Below, one piece after another: positions 53,563 through 62,027 of a stretch of 64,000 nucleotides of DNA. Location of the stretch: the NCBI GenBank assembly GCA_021298355.1, contig JAJTEH010000009.1, positions 1-64,000 on the forward strand, given 5' to 3'. The notes beneath the pieces were generated by a model. That model worked only from the letters and a program-made list of their open reading frames with translations, was not told where the DNA came from and ran no database searches. The first letter of the stretch is position 1; each line of letters begins with the position of its first letter. The translations under genes were made by a program, and so were the position numbers. Source of the DNA: Flammeovirgaceae bacterium. GTDB lineage: Bacteria; Bacteroidota; Bacteroidia; Cytophagales; Cyclobacteriaceae.

Positions 53563-53999
53563 CCGCGCGATAAATCAAGCAATCGACTTAATTCTTTTGC
53601 CTGATCATTTGTTAGAGATAAAATGTTTTCATCTACAGATTCATCCATGTTTGCCAGTAAAGAAAGTCCTTCTTTCGTAATAAAAACATTAAAGGCGCGT
53701 CTGTCTTCCGGACAGGTTTGTTTGGCTACTAAATTTTTGGCTGTGAGTCGATCGAGTAAACGCGATACATCCGAATTTTTATCTAACATGCGCGATTTAA
53801 TCTCGGTAGCGGAAATGCTGTTAGGTTGTTGTCCGCGCAAAATGCGAAGTATATTAAATTGTGTTGGCGTAATGCCATACGTTTTAAAGTAAGCAACTTG
53901 TTTATTTTGCAACCAATTGGCTGTGTAAATAATATTAAGTAAAGCCTTTTGCACAGGCGACTTAAATTTATGCTGCTGTATTTCTTCTTCCAGTTTCAT
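53559..53999 (-). CDS. MarR-family transcriptional regulator
   Basis: A 146-residue winged-helix regulator. The DNA-binding region includes TPTQFNILRILRGQQPNSISATEI and the wing SDVSRLLDRLTAKNLVAKQTCPEDRRAFNVFIT. It lies downstream of the YceI-like gene on the same strand, 45 bp away. A terminator hairpin sits immediately before its ATG, so its expression depends on readthrough or on its own promoter in the gap. The tandem palindrome upstream of yceI at 54661-54686 is a candidate binding site. Confidence 0.9.
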   Translation of the reverse strand: MKLEEEIQQHKFKSPVQKALLNIIYTANWLQNKQVAYFKTYGITPTQFNILRILRGQQPNSISATEIKSRMLDKNSDVSRLLDRLTAKNLVAKQTCPEDRRAFNVFITKEGLSLLANMDESVDENILSLTNDQAKELSRLLDLSRG

Positions 54000-54002
54000 A
54001 GT

Positions 54003-54031
54003 AAAAAGTGGCAGTACCAAAGCACTGCCAC
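54003..54031 (-). terminator. Terminator hairpin directly upstream of marR
   Basis: On the minus strand GTGGCAGT (54031-54024) pairs with ACTGCCAC (54015-54008), followed by TTTTT (54007-54003). The marR ATG follows 3 nt later. It ends the yceI transcript and leaves marR dependent on readthrough. Confidence 0.8.
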
Positions 54032-54044
54032 ATTTTAAAATTAA

Positions 54045-54620
54045 TTATGATTGTTTGTTCAACTCGATTTTGCAGTTGATGGTAACTTCATCACCTACTA
54101 CTAATCCACCTGTTTCAATGGTTTTGCTCCAGGTTAAACCATACTCCTGACGGTTAACTTTTCCGCTTAATTTAAAACCAGCTACATCTTTTCCCCACGC
54201 TTTAACTGTGCCACCGTATGTAACATCAAACGTAACAGGTTTGGTTACGCCTTTCATGGTTAAGTTTCCTTTTAAAACATATTTACCACCTTCTTTAGAT
54301 AATTTTCCTTTGAATGATAGTTCAGGATATTTAGCGGCATCAAAGAATTCAGCTGATACTAAGTGGATATCACGTTTTTCGTTTTCGGTGTTGATAGAAG
54401 CAGCTTTAGCAGTAAATTCTACATCTGCACCGTTAAAATCTGCAGCGTTAGAAACAACTTTAATGCTGTAATCTTTAAAGTTTCCTTCTTGCTCGCTTAC
54501 TACCATGTGCGCTACAGAGAAACCGATGTTTGAGTGTGAGTTATCTACCACCCATGTACCTTGTGCTTTGGCAGACACTGTTAACACAAGTGCTGCAACT
54601 AATACGAATAATTTTTTCAT
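54045..54620 (-). CDS. YceI-family periplasmic protein
   Basis: A 191-residue secreted protein with signal peptide MKKLFVLVAALVLTVSAKAQ. The YceI lipocalin-like fold is indicated by GTWVVDNSHSNIGFSVAHMV, KFKGKLSKEGGKYVLKGNLT-type strands and KPVTFDVTYGG. YceI proteins bind isoprenoid lipids such as polyprenyl pyrophosphates, and may be stress-induced. I chose the ATG at 54620, before the signal peptide. It is co-directional with marR downstream, an arrangement (marR-yceI) that is common in Bacteroidota. Confidence 0.92.
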   Translation of the reverse strand: MKKLFVLVAALVLTVSAKAQGTWVVDNSHSNIGFSVAHMVVSEQEGNFKDYSIKVVSNAADFNGADVEFTAKAASINTENEKRDIHLVSAEFFDAAKYPELSFKGKLSKEGGKYVLKGNLTMKGVTKPVTFDVTYGGTVKAWGKDVAGFKLSGKVNRQEYGLTWSKTIETGGLVVGDEVTINCKIELNKQS

Positions 54621-54660
54621 AAATGTTTTCTTGTTTAGTGACACAAATAACGCATGTTTA

Positions 54661-54686
54661 AACATATATGTTGCAACAAATATGTT
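54661..54686. promoter_or_regulatory. Tandem palindrome upstream of yceI, candidate MarR operator
   Basis: AACATATATGTT (54661-54672) is a perfect 12-bp palindrome. A second near-copy, AACAAATATGTT (54675-54686), follows after 2 nt. Between them TGTTGCAACA is also palindromic. On the minus strand a TATGTTTA (54666-54659), close to TAnnTTTG, overlaps the first palindrome, about 40 bp before the yceI ATG. Binding by the adjacent MarR protein would block that promoter. A further perfect palindrome, ATACTGATAATCAGTAT, lies at 54701-54717. Confidence 0.6.
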
Positions 54687-54725
54687 AATTATTTGTTAAG
54701 ATACTGATAATCAGTATGAAATATT

Positions 54726-56960
54726 TTAAAGATTGAGCCAATAGGTGAGTTTAAACACGATGGCGCGCTGCCGGGGCTGCCATCTTTCGAAAAATTGTTG
54801 GGTATTTGGATTGGTAAAATTGCTCGTAAAATAGTTATCGGTATACACCAAAAAGAAATCAGACACTGGGGCAAAACGCCATTGCAAACGAGAGTTAATA
54901 TTTAGGTTATCATTTTGCGAGTTAAACTGAACGAAGGTAGTCCAGAATAAATTTTTAGTAAAAGTTAAATCAATGCGTGGGCTTACCAGAATTAAGTCTG
55001 TGCTCTTATAAGGTTTCGGTAAATTGATGTTGTTGTATTGAAAATCTAAGGAAACGAAACCGTATGGCTGAAAGCGATAAGATAAAGATCCTTCTAGGTT
55101 TAACAATTTTCCATTAAAATATTCTCCGTATCTGCCGTTAAGAATGTAAAACAATTTGCTTCGTTGATCCGACAAATATTCCCAGTTAAAAGAAATGTTT
55201 CTATACCCCGTACCTGCTGCCAGTTCCAAACCATTATCTCCACTTGGGTCGAATGAATCAAATAAAAATGTATAATCAAACCGGATAGGAGAAATTTCGA
55301 ATCGCGCGGTAGATTTCCACGCAATGCGGTAGCGCAAACTAAGATCCCAATCTAGCGTGCCAAACCTTTCATTACTTATGTAGCTACCATCTATACCCGG
55401 CCCATGATTTCGGATATCTCCATAAACCGGATAAAAGTTATGCCTAACCTCTCCACCAAATTCTTTAATATCTCGCCTTCTCACAAATCCTACTGCGGGG
55501 TTGTAGTTAGCACCTGTTGCTCTGCCATATATTTCGGCTTCCCATTCTTGTGTTGTGTAACTTAAAAATGCACCTGTTGTAAAGGCAGAATCGGGCTTGT
55601 TTTGTTGAAATGATCGGTGATAAAAAGCTTTACCAAACCAAACATTGTTTTTCGATTGCAAATTATAATCAATACCGACTACCCGATTATAAACATTGGG
55701 ATTGAGGGTAAAATCTCCACCGATAGAATCTTGTTGTGCCTGCTTGTTAACGAAAATCAAACCAATATTCGAACGACTGAATACTTTATATTGAAGGGTA
55801 GCAGCGGTGTAATTAGTAGTAGGTAATTCTTGTGCTTTGTCTTCTCCGGTTTGCATGGTTAAAAATCCAACGCGTACATTGTTATTGATTTTTCCACTCA
55901 AACGAGCTCCCGCATAAATAGTATTCTGAAAATTTTGCCCAGTATTTTTATTAACCGAAACGCCAATTCTTCTGGAGAAAAAAGGTGTGGCATCACCAAA
56001 ACCAAAGTTGGCAAACAGATCTGCATTCTCTAAAAAAAATTGCCTTCGTTCCGGAAAGAAAATTTCGAAACGATCGAGGTTGGTTACTTGCTGATCAACT
56101 TCTACTTGCGAAAAATCCGGATTTACGGTTAAGTCTAAATTGAGCGCTGGCCCGATAGCAATTTTTGCATCGCCACCAATGTTAAAATCAGTTACTTGCT
56201 TTTTACCTGCTTCAAAATCTTTTGATGTTAACCCTGCCACATATGGAATGATGGAGATATTAGTGCCCGGGTGTTCTAGTGGCTTATCCCAAACTAATTC
56301 TTTACTAAATGCAAGGCTTACAATATCGAAGTTTAACGGAATAGGAGACCACGTTGAGCGTTCGGCATTTTCAGAATCAATGCGGTAAAAGTTTACATAC
56401 CACGAATCTAATCCTTCTTTAAAACGAAGTGTTGTAAAAGGTATAGCCGCTTCCATTGCCCAATATCCGTCAAATTGTTCGGCATGCGAATACCATTTGT
56501 TATCCCAATCCAAAGAGAAATCATCTCCACCATTTGATACCAACCCTTCGCGCTGTACACCAAACGGATTTACACCAAAAATAAATCCATTTGTTCGGTC
56601 TTTAAATGTATCGAACACAAAAGTAATTCCATCATTTCCTTCGCCTCTAAAATCTCTGCGTAGAGAGGGGGTAACATATTCGCGTGTGTTTTTCAGGTTA
56701 TACATTTTTGCGCTGATGTAGATGAACTGATCATCGTATGTCATGCGCACTTCAGTTTTCGATTTTGCTTTTGCCGTATCTGTAGGAAAATATTGTTGGA
56801 AGTTGTCGGCCACTTCAGCACTTTGCCAGTCAGGTTCATCGATTAGCGCATCTAACTTTATTTTGCCAATTGCTTTTTTAATATGTATAGATTGTGCCGA
56901 AACTATTGAGGCCGATAAAAAAACAAAGGAAACACTAAGGAGGTAAACAATCTTTTTCAA
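54726..56960 (-). CDS. DUF5916-family outer membrane protein with CBM9-like domain
   Basis: A 744-residue protein. The signal peptide spans about residues 1-22 (SIVSAQ). Next is a carbohydrate-binding family 9-like domain (KIKLDALIDEPDWQSAEVAD onwards, to about residue 220). The C-terminal DUF5916 region starts near the NPDFSQVEVDQQVTNLDRFE motif and ends as a beta-barrel-like stretch finishing in FKLTYWLNL. The FFPERRQFFLENADLF segment is very characteristic of the family. It is probably an outer membrane protein; function unknown. Confidence 0.9.
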   Translation of the reverse strand: MKKIVYLLSVSFVFLSASIVSAQSIHIKKAIGKIKLDALIDEPDWQSAEVADNFQQYFPTDTAKAKSKTEVRMTYDDQFIYISAKMYNLKNTREYVTPSLRRDFRGEGNDGITFVFDTFKDRTNGFIFGVNPFGVQREGLVSNGGDDFSLDWDNKWYSHAEQFDGYWAMEAAIPFTTLRFKEGLDSWYVNFYRIDSENAERSTWSPIPLNFDIVSLAFSKELVWDKPLEHPGTNISIIPYVAGLTSKDFEAGKKQVTDFNIGGDAKIAIGPALNLDLTVNPDFSQVEVDQQVTNLDRFEIFFPERRQFFLENADLFANFGFGDATPFFSRRIGVSVNKNTGQNFQNTIYAGARLSGKINNNVRVGFLTMQTGEDKAQELPTTNYTAATLQYKVFSRSNIGLIFVNKQAQQDSIGGDFTLNPNVYNRVVGIDYNLQSKNNVWFGKAFYHRSFQQNKPDSAFTTGAFLSYTTQEWEAEIYGRATGANYNPAVGFVRRRDIKEFGGEVRHNFYPVYGDIRNHGPGIDGSYISNERFGTLDWDLSLRYRIAWKSTARFEISPIRFDYTFLFDSFDPSGDNGLELAAGTGYRNISFNWEYLSDQRSKLFYILNGRYGEYFNGKLLNLEGSLSYRFQPYGFVSLDFQYNNINLPKPYKSTDLILVSPRIDLTFTKNLFWTTFVQFNSQNDNLNINSRLQWRFAPVSDFFLVYTDNYFTSNFTNPNTQQFFERWQPRQRAIVFKLTYWLNL

Positions 56961-57005
56961 ATGTGTTGGTTTATAGAAGTTGTACTCAATACGAATAATA
57001 GATAG

Positions 57006-57716
57006 TTAAAGGTTATTCCTGAGATAGAAATCTTTTGTTAACATTTGGTAATCCAAACTCCATAGTTCATCTCTTTCATATAAAACCAACTCTTTTTCTT
57101 CTGTTTCTTTAGTATTGATTTTTTCAAATTCCAGTAATAAGCGTTCAATGGGTTTAGATGATCTGGATTTAAAAACAGTTTTTCGGCTTGCATACCAGGC
57201 TTTTCCTTCTGCCAATTCACAAAACATTTCTCCTTCAACTTCTGGTAAAATCACACTTAACCTTCCTTGCGTTGTACTTAACCGATATGCATGCGTTAAC
57301 AAATCTTCGAAAGATAATAAAGTGGTATGTCTCGGCACTACTCTTTCTTGTTTGGGTGGTTTAAAACTGTTTTGAAAGTACGGAGGGTTGCTAACAATTA
57401 AATCGAAGCCATCTGGTATACCCTTATAATTTTGTACAGATTGATGGATTACTTCCAGTTTATCGGGCCATGGCGATTGTAAAAAATTTTCTCTGGCTTG
57501 GTTTACATCTTTCTCCGAAACATCAATGGCTTTAATCGTAACATCATCGGGTGTTCTTTGCGCCAACATCAAGGCAATTAAACCACTTCCGGTGCCAACA
57601 TCTAAAATGTTTTTCTTTTGATGGATGTTAGCCCACGCGCCCAAAAGCGTTCCATCTGTTCCTACCTTGTGTGCGCAATCTTTGTCTTCAATTGCAAATT
57701 GCTTAAAACGAAACAT
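57006..57716 (-). CDS. tRNA1(Val) (adenine37-N6)-methyltransferase TrmN6-like
   Basis: A 236-residue class I SAM-dependent methyltransferase. The N-terminus FRFKQFAIEDKDCAHKVGTDGTLLGAWA, the SAM loop DVGTGSG (39-45) and the adenine-targeting NPPY motif (110-113) match the YfiC/TrmN6 group that makes m6A37 in valine tRNA. It begins 1 nt after the preceding serine hydrolase gene ends, on the same strand, so both are likely in one transcript. Confidence 0.9.
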   Translation of the reverse strand: MFRFKQFAIEDKDCAHKVGTDGTLLGAWANIHQKKNILDVGTGSGLIALMLAQRTPDDVTIKAIDVSEKDVNQARENFLQSPWPDKLEVIHQSVQNYKGIPDGFDLIVSNPPYFQNSFKPPKQERVVPRHTTLLSFEDLLTHAYRLSTTQGRLSVILPEVEGEMFCELAEGKAWYASRKTVFKSRSSKPIERLLLEFEKINTKETEEKELVLYERDELWSLDYQMLTKDFYLRNNL

Positions 57717-57717
57717 G

Positions 57718-59088
57718 TTATTTGGGCAATGCTTGAATAACAGCGTTTACTAATTTTTCGATATCATAACCAGCGTGACTTACCCCTAATCTCACAACCA
57801 CTAATTCATGTTCTGGTAGTATCATCACATATTGTCCTTCGAAACCTTCGGCAGAAAACAGTTGAGTTGATAAAGCAGGATACGTTCTATTGGCATCATT
57901 ATTTTTTTCTCCCGCATTAAGCCACCATTGCGCGCCATATTCTCCTTTAGGTGCAGCATCTGCAGGCGTAGAAGCAAAACGAACCCAATCTTTTGGTAAA
58001 ATATTTTCATTCATCCAGTTACCATTTTGCTGATACAATAAACCAAAGCGTGCCCAATCGCGCGCAGTAGCAAAACCATACGATGAGCCAACTATAGTTC
58101 CGGATGCATCCTGCTCGAGTGTGGTATTGTACATACCAATTTTGTAAAGGAGAGAGTCATACACGAACGATAAGTAACGATCATCGCCACATTGTTGCCG
58201 TACCATGCGCATTAAAATATTAGATGTACCACTTGAATATTGAAAGAAAGTACCAGACGAATGTTTTAACGTTTTGCTTGCAGCATAACCACCTTTATCA
58301 TCTTTATAAATAAACATTTGATGGAAATCTTCTATCGGATTAAAATAAGTTTCTGACCAATCTAAACCACTGCTCGCTTGCAACAATTGCGTGAGTGTAA
58401 TGTTTTTTCTTTCGTCTTGTTGCCATTCCGAAACTGGCGCAGGGCCTGAAAGGTTTAATTTCCCTTCTTTCACCAACATACCAATTAACGTTCCGGTAAT
58501 GCTTTTTGTCATCGACCAACCCATTAAAGGTGTTTGAGGTGAAATGCCTGAAGCGTAACGTTCAGCTACAATTTTACCTTTATGTACGATTACAATAGCT
58601 GATGTATTGGCCGGTTGCTCAGGATTTTTTTCTTTGATTGCTTCGTTTAAAACCCTTTGCAATGGCGCATAAGCAGAATCGATGGTGTAAAGATTACCCA
58701 TTGGCCAAGCAACCGTATCTTGGTTAACCAATGGGGCAGTCGGTCTTTTCCAATTTTGTTTGCGAATCTCTGCTTCGCTTCGTTCGCTTAGCAATACACA
58801 ACCTAAACCATTTCTGTAAATGGCTTTTTTTGTGTTGAATAAAATACTGGCAGTAACGGTTTGTGCTTGTTCATCTATTTCAATTGTAGCCTGATCCAAG
58901 CCGGGAAAAACTTGTAGCTCTTTGTCTTTAATGTTTTGTAAACTTCTTCCGCTAACGAAATAGCAAGAGCAAACTGTTTTTGCTGCCATACCCGACATAA
59001 CAGGCGGAAAAGTTATCCAAACGCCAACTAAACCCGTTAACAGCAACAATAGGAGTGTCCACAAAAAAATGCGCAAAAACTTCTTCAT
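57718..59088 (-). CDS. Serine hydrolase, class C beta-lactamase-like
   Basis: A 456-residue membrane-anchored protein of the beta-lactamase/DD-peptidase (class C-like) family. An N-terminal transmembrane helix (6-24) precedes an extra ~120-residue region with two Cys (TVCSCYF). The catalytic SxxK motif is SMTK with Ser192 and Lys195. A YSSGTSN segment at 284-290 fits the second motif and the YGAQWWLN region is family-typical. It may be an esterase or peptidase rather than a true beta-lactamase. Only 20 bp separate its start from the divergent M23 gene. Confidence 0.87.
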   Translation of the reverse strand: MKKFLRIFLWTLLLLLLTGLVGVWITFPPVMSGMAAKTVCSCYFVSGRSLQNIKDKELQVFPGLDQATIEIDEQAQTVTASILFNTKKAIYRNGLGCVLLSERSEAEIRKQNWKRPTAPLVNQDTVAWPMGNLYTIDSAYAPLQRVLNEAIKEKNPEQPANTSAIVIVHKGKIVAERYASGISPQTPLMGWSMTKSITGTLIGMLVKEGKLNLSGPAPVSEWQQDERKNITLTQLLQASSGLDWSETYFNPIEDFHQMFIYKDDKGGYAASKTLKHSSGTFFQYSSGTSNILMRMVRQQCGDDRYLSFVYDSLLYKIGMYNTTLEQDASGTIVGSSYGFATARDWARFGLLYQQNGNWMNENILPKDWVRFASTPADAAPKGEYGAQWWLNAGEKNNDANRTYPALSTQLFSAEGFEGQYVMILPEHELVVVRLGVSHAGYDIEKLVNAVIQALPK

Positions 59089-59108
59089 ATTTAGTATTCT
59101 TTAAATCG

Positions 59109-59915
59109 ATGAAAGGAATTTCAGGTGTATTAGTTGTTTTTATTTCATTCGCACAACTTATTGCGCAAGTAAAACCTATTCAAATTAAACCACAAAACAG
59201 CGGAAATAAAATCAGTTTTGTTGCAGATAACAGCAGTTTTTTTCCCTACACGGTAACCATCGATTTTCCTGTATTCGAAAACATGAGAAGTACTACTACT
59301 TTACCCACTACGGTTATACTTCCTGCCCAGGCGAAACAATTAATCATCTTAGAAATTTTTAAAAACTCCAATGCAAACAGTTGGAAATACAACGTACGGT
59401 ATCAATTCGAGAGGGGAGATGCCCTGAACGCTTTTCACGATAGCACCACAGTTTATCTTTTACCCTATCAATCGAACCGTAAACATATTTTAATGCAAGG
59501 ATATTTCGGTTCTTTTTCTCATGCTAATGTGCATGCCTTAGATTTTGAAATGCCCGAAGGAACAACGCTGGTTGCAGCACGCGATGGTGTTGTAGTAGAA
59601 GCGAAAGAAGATTTTGCTGAAGGCGGAACCGATCCTTATTACAAAGACAAAGGCAATTATGTTTTGATTCTCCATAACGATGGTTCGTGGGCTGGCTATT
59701 TTCATTTGAAAAAGGATGGTGTTTTAGTAGAGGTCGGACAAAAAGTAAACCGTGGAGAACGCATTGCTTTAAGTGGAAATACAGGTTGGAGCAGCGCACC
59801 TCATTTACACTTTGAAGTATCTTTGCCTACGCAAAAAGGTAGAATAACCGTACCCACAAAATTTGAAACAGATCAACTCAAAGCCACGTACCTCGAAGAA
59901 GGGAAATCTTACTGA
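59109..59915 (+). CDS. Secreted M23-family metallopeptidase
   Basis: A 268-residue exported protein. Signal peptide residues 1-20 (FAQLIAQ), then a beta-rich N-terminal region and a LytM/M23 domain. Zinc ligands are likely in SHANVHALDFEMPEG (His138 or His142, Asp145) and HLHFE (His232, His234). The DGVVVEAKEDFAEGG and NTGWSSAPHLHFE segments are typical. Likely a peptidoglycan endopeptidase or an inactive activator. The ATG at 59109 lies before the signal peptide; an upstream start at 59055 runs into the divergent gene. The last 53 nt overlap the next gene. Confidence 0.88.
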   Translation: MKGISGVLVVFISFAQLIAQVKPIQIKPQNSGNKISFVADNSSFFPYTVTIDFPVFENMRSTTTLPTTVILPAQAKQLIILEIFKNSNANSWKYNVRYQFERGDALNAFHDSTTVYLLPYQSNRKHILMQGYFGSFSHANVHALDFEMPEGTTLVAARDGVVVEAKEDFAEGGTDPYYKDKGNYVLILHNDGSWAGYFHLKKDGVLVEVGQKVNRGERIALSGNTGWSSAPHLHFEVSLPTQKGRITVPTKFETDQLKATYLEEGKSY

Positions 59916-60675
59916 AGAAATAAAAGCATTACTCGATGAAAGAGTAGAACGCTACAATACACTATCTTTTATCGAAAACGATCCGGTACGTATTCCGCAT
60001 TTGTTTACCAAAAAACAAGACATCGAAATTGCCGGATTGATTGCGGCTACTTTAGCCTGGGGACAAAGAATTACGGTGATCAATAAATCAAAAGATTGGT
60101 TGCAACGTATGGATTATGCGCCACACGATTTTATCATCAACAGCAGCAAAAAAGATTTATCAGTTTTTAAAAATTTTAAACACCGCACGTTCAACGAAAC
60201 AGATGCTTTGGTATTTCTCAACTTTTTAAAAAGTGTTTATCAAAAACATGCATCATTAGAAAAATTATTTGTGGTTGATGAAGAAGAATTAACTATTGAA
60301 CAAGGACTTATTCGCTTCGCTGATAAATTTTATAGCCATGAAAATTTTCAGAAGCGCACAGCGAAACACATTCCATCGCCTGCCAAAAAAGCAACGTGCA
60401 AACGACTCAGCATGTATTTACGTTGGATGGTGCGCAAAGACAATAAGGGTGTTGATTTTGGAATTTGGCAAAATATAAAAATGAGTCAACTTACATGCCC
60501 TCTTGATGTACATGTAGAACGCGTTGCACGAAAATTAAAATTACTGAAAAGAAATACGCTCGATTGGCAAGCTGTGTTGGAGCTAACAGAACAACTAAGA
60601 AAACTGGATGCCTCCGATCCGGTTAAATATGATTTTGCCTTATTCGGTTTAGGAATAGAAGAAGGATGGCGGTAA
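59863..60675 (+). CDS. TIGR02757-family protein
   Basis: A 270-residue cytoplasmic protein of the TIGR02757 (DUF2400) family, found widely in Bacteroidota and some other bacteria; function unknown. Recognisable stretches are NDPVRIPHLFTKKQDIEIAG, AATLAWGQRITVINKS, CKRLSMYLRWMVRKDNKGVD and CPLDVHVERVARKLKLLKR. The helical all-alpha pattern resembles HhH/endonuclease III-like folds. The only start codon available is TTG at 59863, which overlaps the M23 gene by 53 nt. An ATG is not available before the conserved sequence. Confidence 0.85.
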   Translation: MKQINSKPRTSKKGNLTEEIKALLDERVERYNTLSFIENDPVRIPHLFTKKQDIEIAGLIAATLAWGQRITVINKSKDWLQRMDYAPHDFIINSSKKDLSVFKNFKHRTFNETDALVFLNFLKSVYQKHASLEKLFVVDEEELTIEQGLIRFADKFYSHENFQKRTAKHIPSPAKKATCKRLSMYLRWMVRKDNKGVDFGIWQNIKMSQLTCPLDVHVERVARKLKLLKRNTLDWQAVLELTEQLRKLDASDPVKYDFALFGLGIEEGWR

Positions 60676-61734
60676 TTAATTGTTGATTTTTAAAACACCA
60701 TTTTCCACATACCAATACTCATCAGCAGAGATTGTCCAGTTTACTAAGGAAAAAGTATTTATTCCTTCAACAGTTCCATTTAAAACATTCACTGATAATG
60801 CTTGTTGATTAGTAAACCACTGCAATGGTTGATTAGGCAAACAAACTTCGGGAGTTGAGAGCGTTTTTATAAAATAGGATTTGTTGGTTCCCAACACTTT
60901 TGCCAACCCATTTTCGTCAATACAAACTGCAGTTTTTTCATCTACACCAATACCGTAAAAGTTCTCTTCCGGATTTTCCTTTTTCAGGCGAGCCAGAAAA
61001 GCAGCTTGTCTTCCTTGTCGGTTTCGTTGAGCGTAATGTTGATCTGCCAAGGTATTGTCTAAAAAAGGAATACTCAAAAAATTATTCGTAAACGAAATTT
61101 TAGAATTGAATGGATTAGCCAAGGCTTCGTCTGAAACAACGGAACCGTTTTTGGCATCGTAAATCCAGTGCGATAAAACAGCACATCCGGCACTGGTTCC
61201 GCCAATGGGAATTTTCTTTTCACTTATTAAATATTGTAACGCACGCGATACTTCAGTATCACTCCAAAAGTTGATGTAATTTGCTTGATCGCCTCCGGCA
61301 ATAAACACAGCTTCTGCTTCGCGAATGCGTTTGCCTACGGCTTCCGATTGCGCTTTGCTTTTAGAATCAATTAATAGAGTTTCTACCGAATTAAGTTCGC
61401 CCAAATTGTAGAGATAACTATTGTACCCCACTGAACCACTCGCTCTTAAAATTAGAAAATCTCCACCACCGCTTTTTTCAATCATCCATTCCATGGCTTC
61501 ATCTACATCGGTGCTGCCGCCCATTAATACAATACCAAAACTTGTAGCAGTTGTTACATCATTTTTATCTCCTAATAAACCTATGCTATACGTTTGGTTG
61601 GTGTTGGGGACGATACTTTCTGTTGGCTTATCCTGGCATCCACCGTTGTGAAACAGAATAAAAGGCAACCAAAACAAAAAATAAATTTTGTGAAAATAAG
61701 GCCGTGCGTTACACAACGTATCAAGAGTATTCAT
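60676..61734 (-). CDS. Cyanophycinase-like (peptidase S51) lipoprotein
   Basis: A 352-residue protein with an uncertain N-terminus (ATG at 61734 chosen), a hydrophobic segment and a lipobox-like GGC near residue 33. The S51 peptidase core is clear: VLMGGSTDVDEAMEWMI, AVFIAGGDQANYI and the catalytic-Ser segment GGTSAGCAVLSHW, plus YGIGVDEKTAVCID. Cyanophycinase cleaves the arginine-aspartate polymer cyanophycin. A related secreted enzyme in heterotrophs would release Arg-Asp dipeptides from outside. It converges with the TIGR02757 gene with no gap. An ornithine aminotransferase lies 21 kb away, which would suit arginine use. Confidence 0.85.
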   Translation of the reverse strand: MNTLDTLCNARPYFHKIYFLFWLPFILFHNGGCQDKPTESIVPNTNQTYSIGLLGDKNDVTTATSFGIVLMGGSTDVDEAMEWMIEKSGGGDFLILRASGSVGYNSYLYNLGELNSVETLLIDSKSKAQSEAVGKRIREAEAVFIAGGDQANYINFWSDTEVSRALQYLISEKKIPIGGTSAGCAVLSHWIYDAKNGSVVSDEALANPFNSKISFTNNFLSIPFLDNTLADQHYAQRNRQGRQAAFLARLKKENPEENFYGIGVDEKTAVCIDENGLAKVLGTNKSYFIKTLSTPEVCLPNQPLQWFTNQQALSVNVLNGTVEGINTFSLVNWTISADEYWYVENGVLKINN

Positions 61735-61961
61735 AAGCTCAAACAAGGTTGGTAAGGTATAGCCGATTAAACTGATAGACAAACCTTAATTGTAAATAAA
61801 TGATCAGAATCATCACCAAGAATTTTGTTGATAACTTACTACAATTTAAAACCATTCTAAATTAAAAATTTATCTCTATGTAAACTCGTTCGTGATTAGT
61901 TTTAAACCCTGAAAAAACGATTGAATTCTTTACTTCTAATCAATCTAAAGGCTCAAATAAA

Positions 61962-61992
61962 TTTGAAAAAATGACATTGGATAGTAGATTTG
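61962..61992 (+). promoter_or_regulatory. Promoter of the alternative complex III operon
   Basis: TTTG (61962-61965) and TAGATTTG (61985-61992) match both Bacteroidota -33 and -7 elements, 19 bp apart. It predicts a start near 61999 and supports using the ATG at 62028 rather than 61971 for actA. Confidence 0.72.
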
Positions 61993-62027
61993 CGCTTCTT
62001 GCACCAAAAACGGACGCTAGACCTGAC

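Noticed and set aside
61971-62027. Upstream ATG of actA
   Set aside because: It precedes the -7 element, so it would not be in the transcript, and it puts 19 polar residues before a clean signal peptide.
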